Positions 63,978 through 64,000 of a stretch of DNA of 64,000 nucleotides are shown in pieces; positions within the stretch are counted from its first letter, which is position 1; each line of letters begins with the position of its first letter. The notes under the pieces were generated by a model. The model worked only from the letters and a program-made list of their open reading frames with translations. It was not told where the DNA came from and ran no database searches. The translations under genes and the position numbers were made by a program. The stretch comes from Enterobacter sp. Cy-643 (GTDB lineage Bacteria; Pseudomonadota; Gammaproteobacteria; Enterobacterales; Enterobacteriaceae). The stretch is taken from positions 186,001 through 250,000 of the forward strand of contig NZ_VWWV01000003.1 in the NCBI RefSeq assembly GCF_011752815.1, read 5' to 3'.

Positions 63978-64000
63978 CACGCCCTGCCCGGTTTTTAGTC

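Overview
The window is enterobacterial chromosome, roughly 55-57% G+C and almost entirely coding. It comes from a member of Enterobacteriaceae that is close to, but not the same as, Escherichia. Most genes are recognisable orthologues in the gene order known from E. coli K-12, with proteins of the same length. No rRNA, phage, insertion sequence or CRISPR array is visible. I cannot fix the genus from sequence alone; the accessory content (ohr-ohrR, an ABC peptide importer with a CocE-type hydrolase, a deo-linked nucleoside transporter) would fit a Cedecea/Enterobacter-like organism.

Layout. Bases 1-39,958 follow, in reverse, the K-12 segment running from the leuQPV tRNA genes through the terminus of the conventional map to thrL. 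In window order this is thrL, lasT, yjjY, arcA, [ABC importer-hydrolase cluster where creBCD sits in K-12], creA, rob, gpmB, yjjX, trpR, slt, ettA, [529 bp structured non-coding region], nadR-radA-serB, smp, lplA, hipH (yjjJ), deoD-deoB-deoA-deoC, [a CNT nucleoside transporter where yjjI-yjjW sits], yjjV-yjjU, ytjA, osmY, prfC, yjjG-rimI-holD, rsmC and three tandem tRNA-Leu(CAG) genes. Bases 39,998-49,768 continue the same K-12 segment with many replacements: yjjZ, a diguanylate cyclase, fhuF, a PTS EIIB/EIIC pair, a YbaK-like gene, an AraC-type regulator, an EamA exporter, yjjP-yjjB, ohrR-ohr and yjjA. The dnaT-dnaC pair expected between yjjB and yjjA is absent. Bases 49,806-54,775 carry cdh and a purine module (LysR regulator, adenine deaminase, purine permease). 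From 54,823 the window jumps to the K-12 hldE-glnE-ygiF-ygiM-cca-uppP-folB block, about a third of a chromosome away in E. coli, so a rearrangement junction lies in this window.

How the genes work together. The deoCABD operon degrades (deoxy)nucleosides. It keeps DeoR and CRP/CytR-type control sites and is preceded by a nucleoside transporter that probably feeds it. The LysR/ade/permease set imports and deaminates adenine and has a PurR-like box in its control region. The importer-hydrolase cluster (Tat-exported binding protein, two permeases, a double ATPase and a CocE/S15-type hydrolase, all translationally coupled) looks like a take-up-and-hydrolyse pathway for a peptide or amide of unknown identity. 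yjjZ and fhuF both have Fur boxes. ohrR-ohr is an organic peroxide defence pair with matching inverted repeats in both promoters.

The most unusual signals are the hairpin-dense element at 18,130-18,462, the 12-bp iterons that abut the hipH start codon, an ERIC element inside the deo operon, the missing dnaTC and creBCD genes, and a second DeoR-type operator lying inside the 3' untranslated region of the nucleoside transporter.
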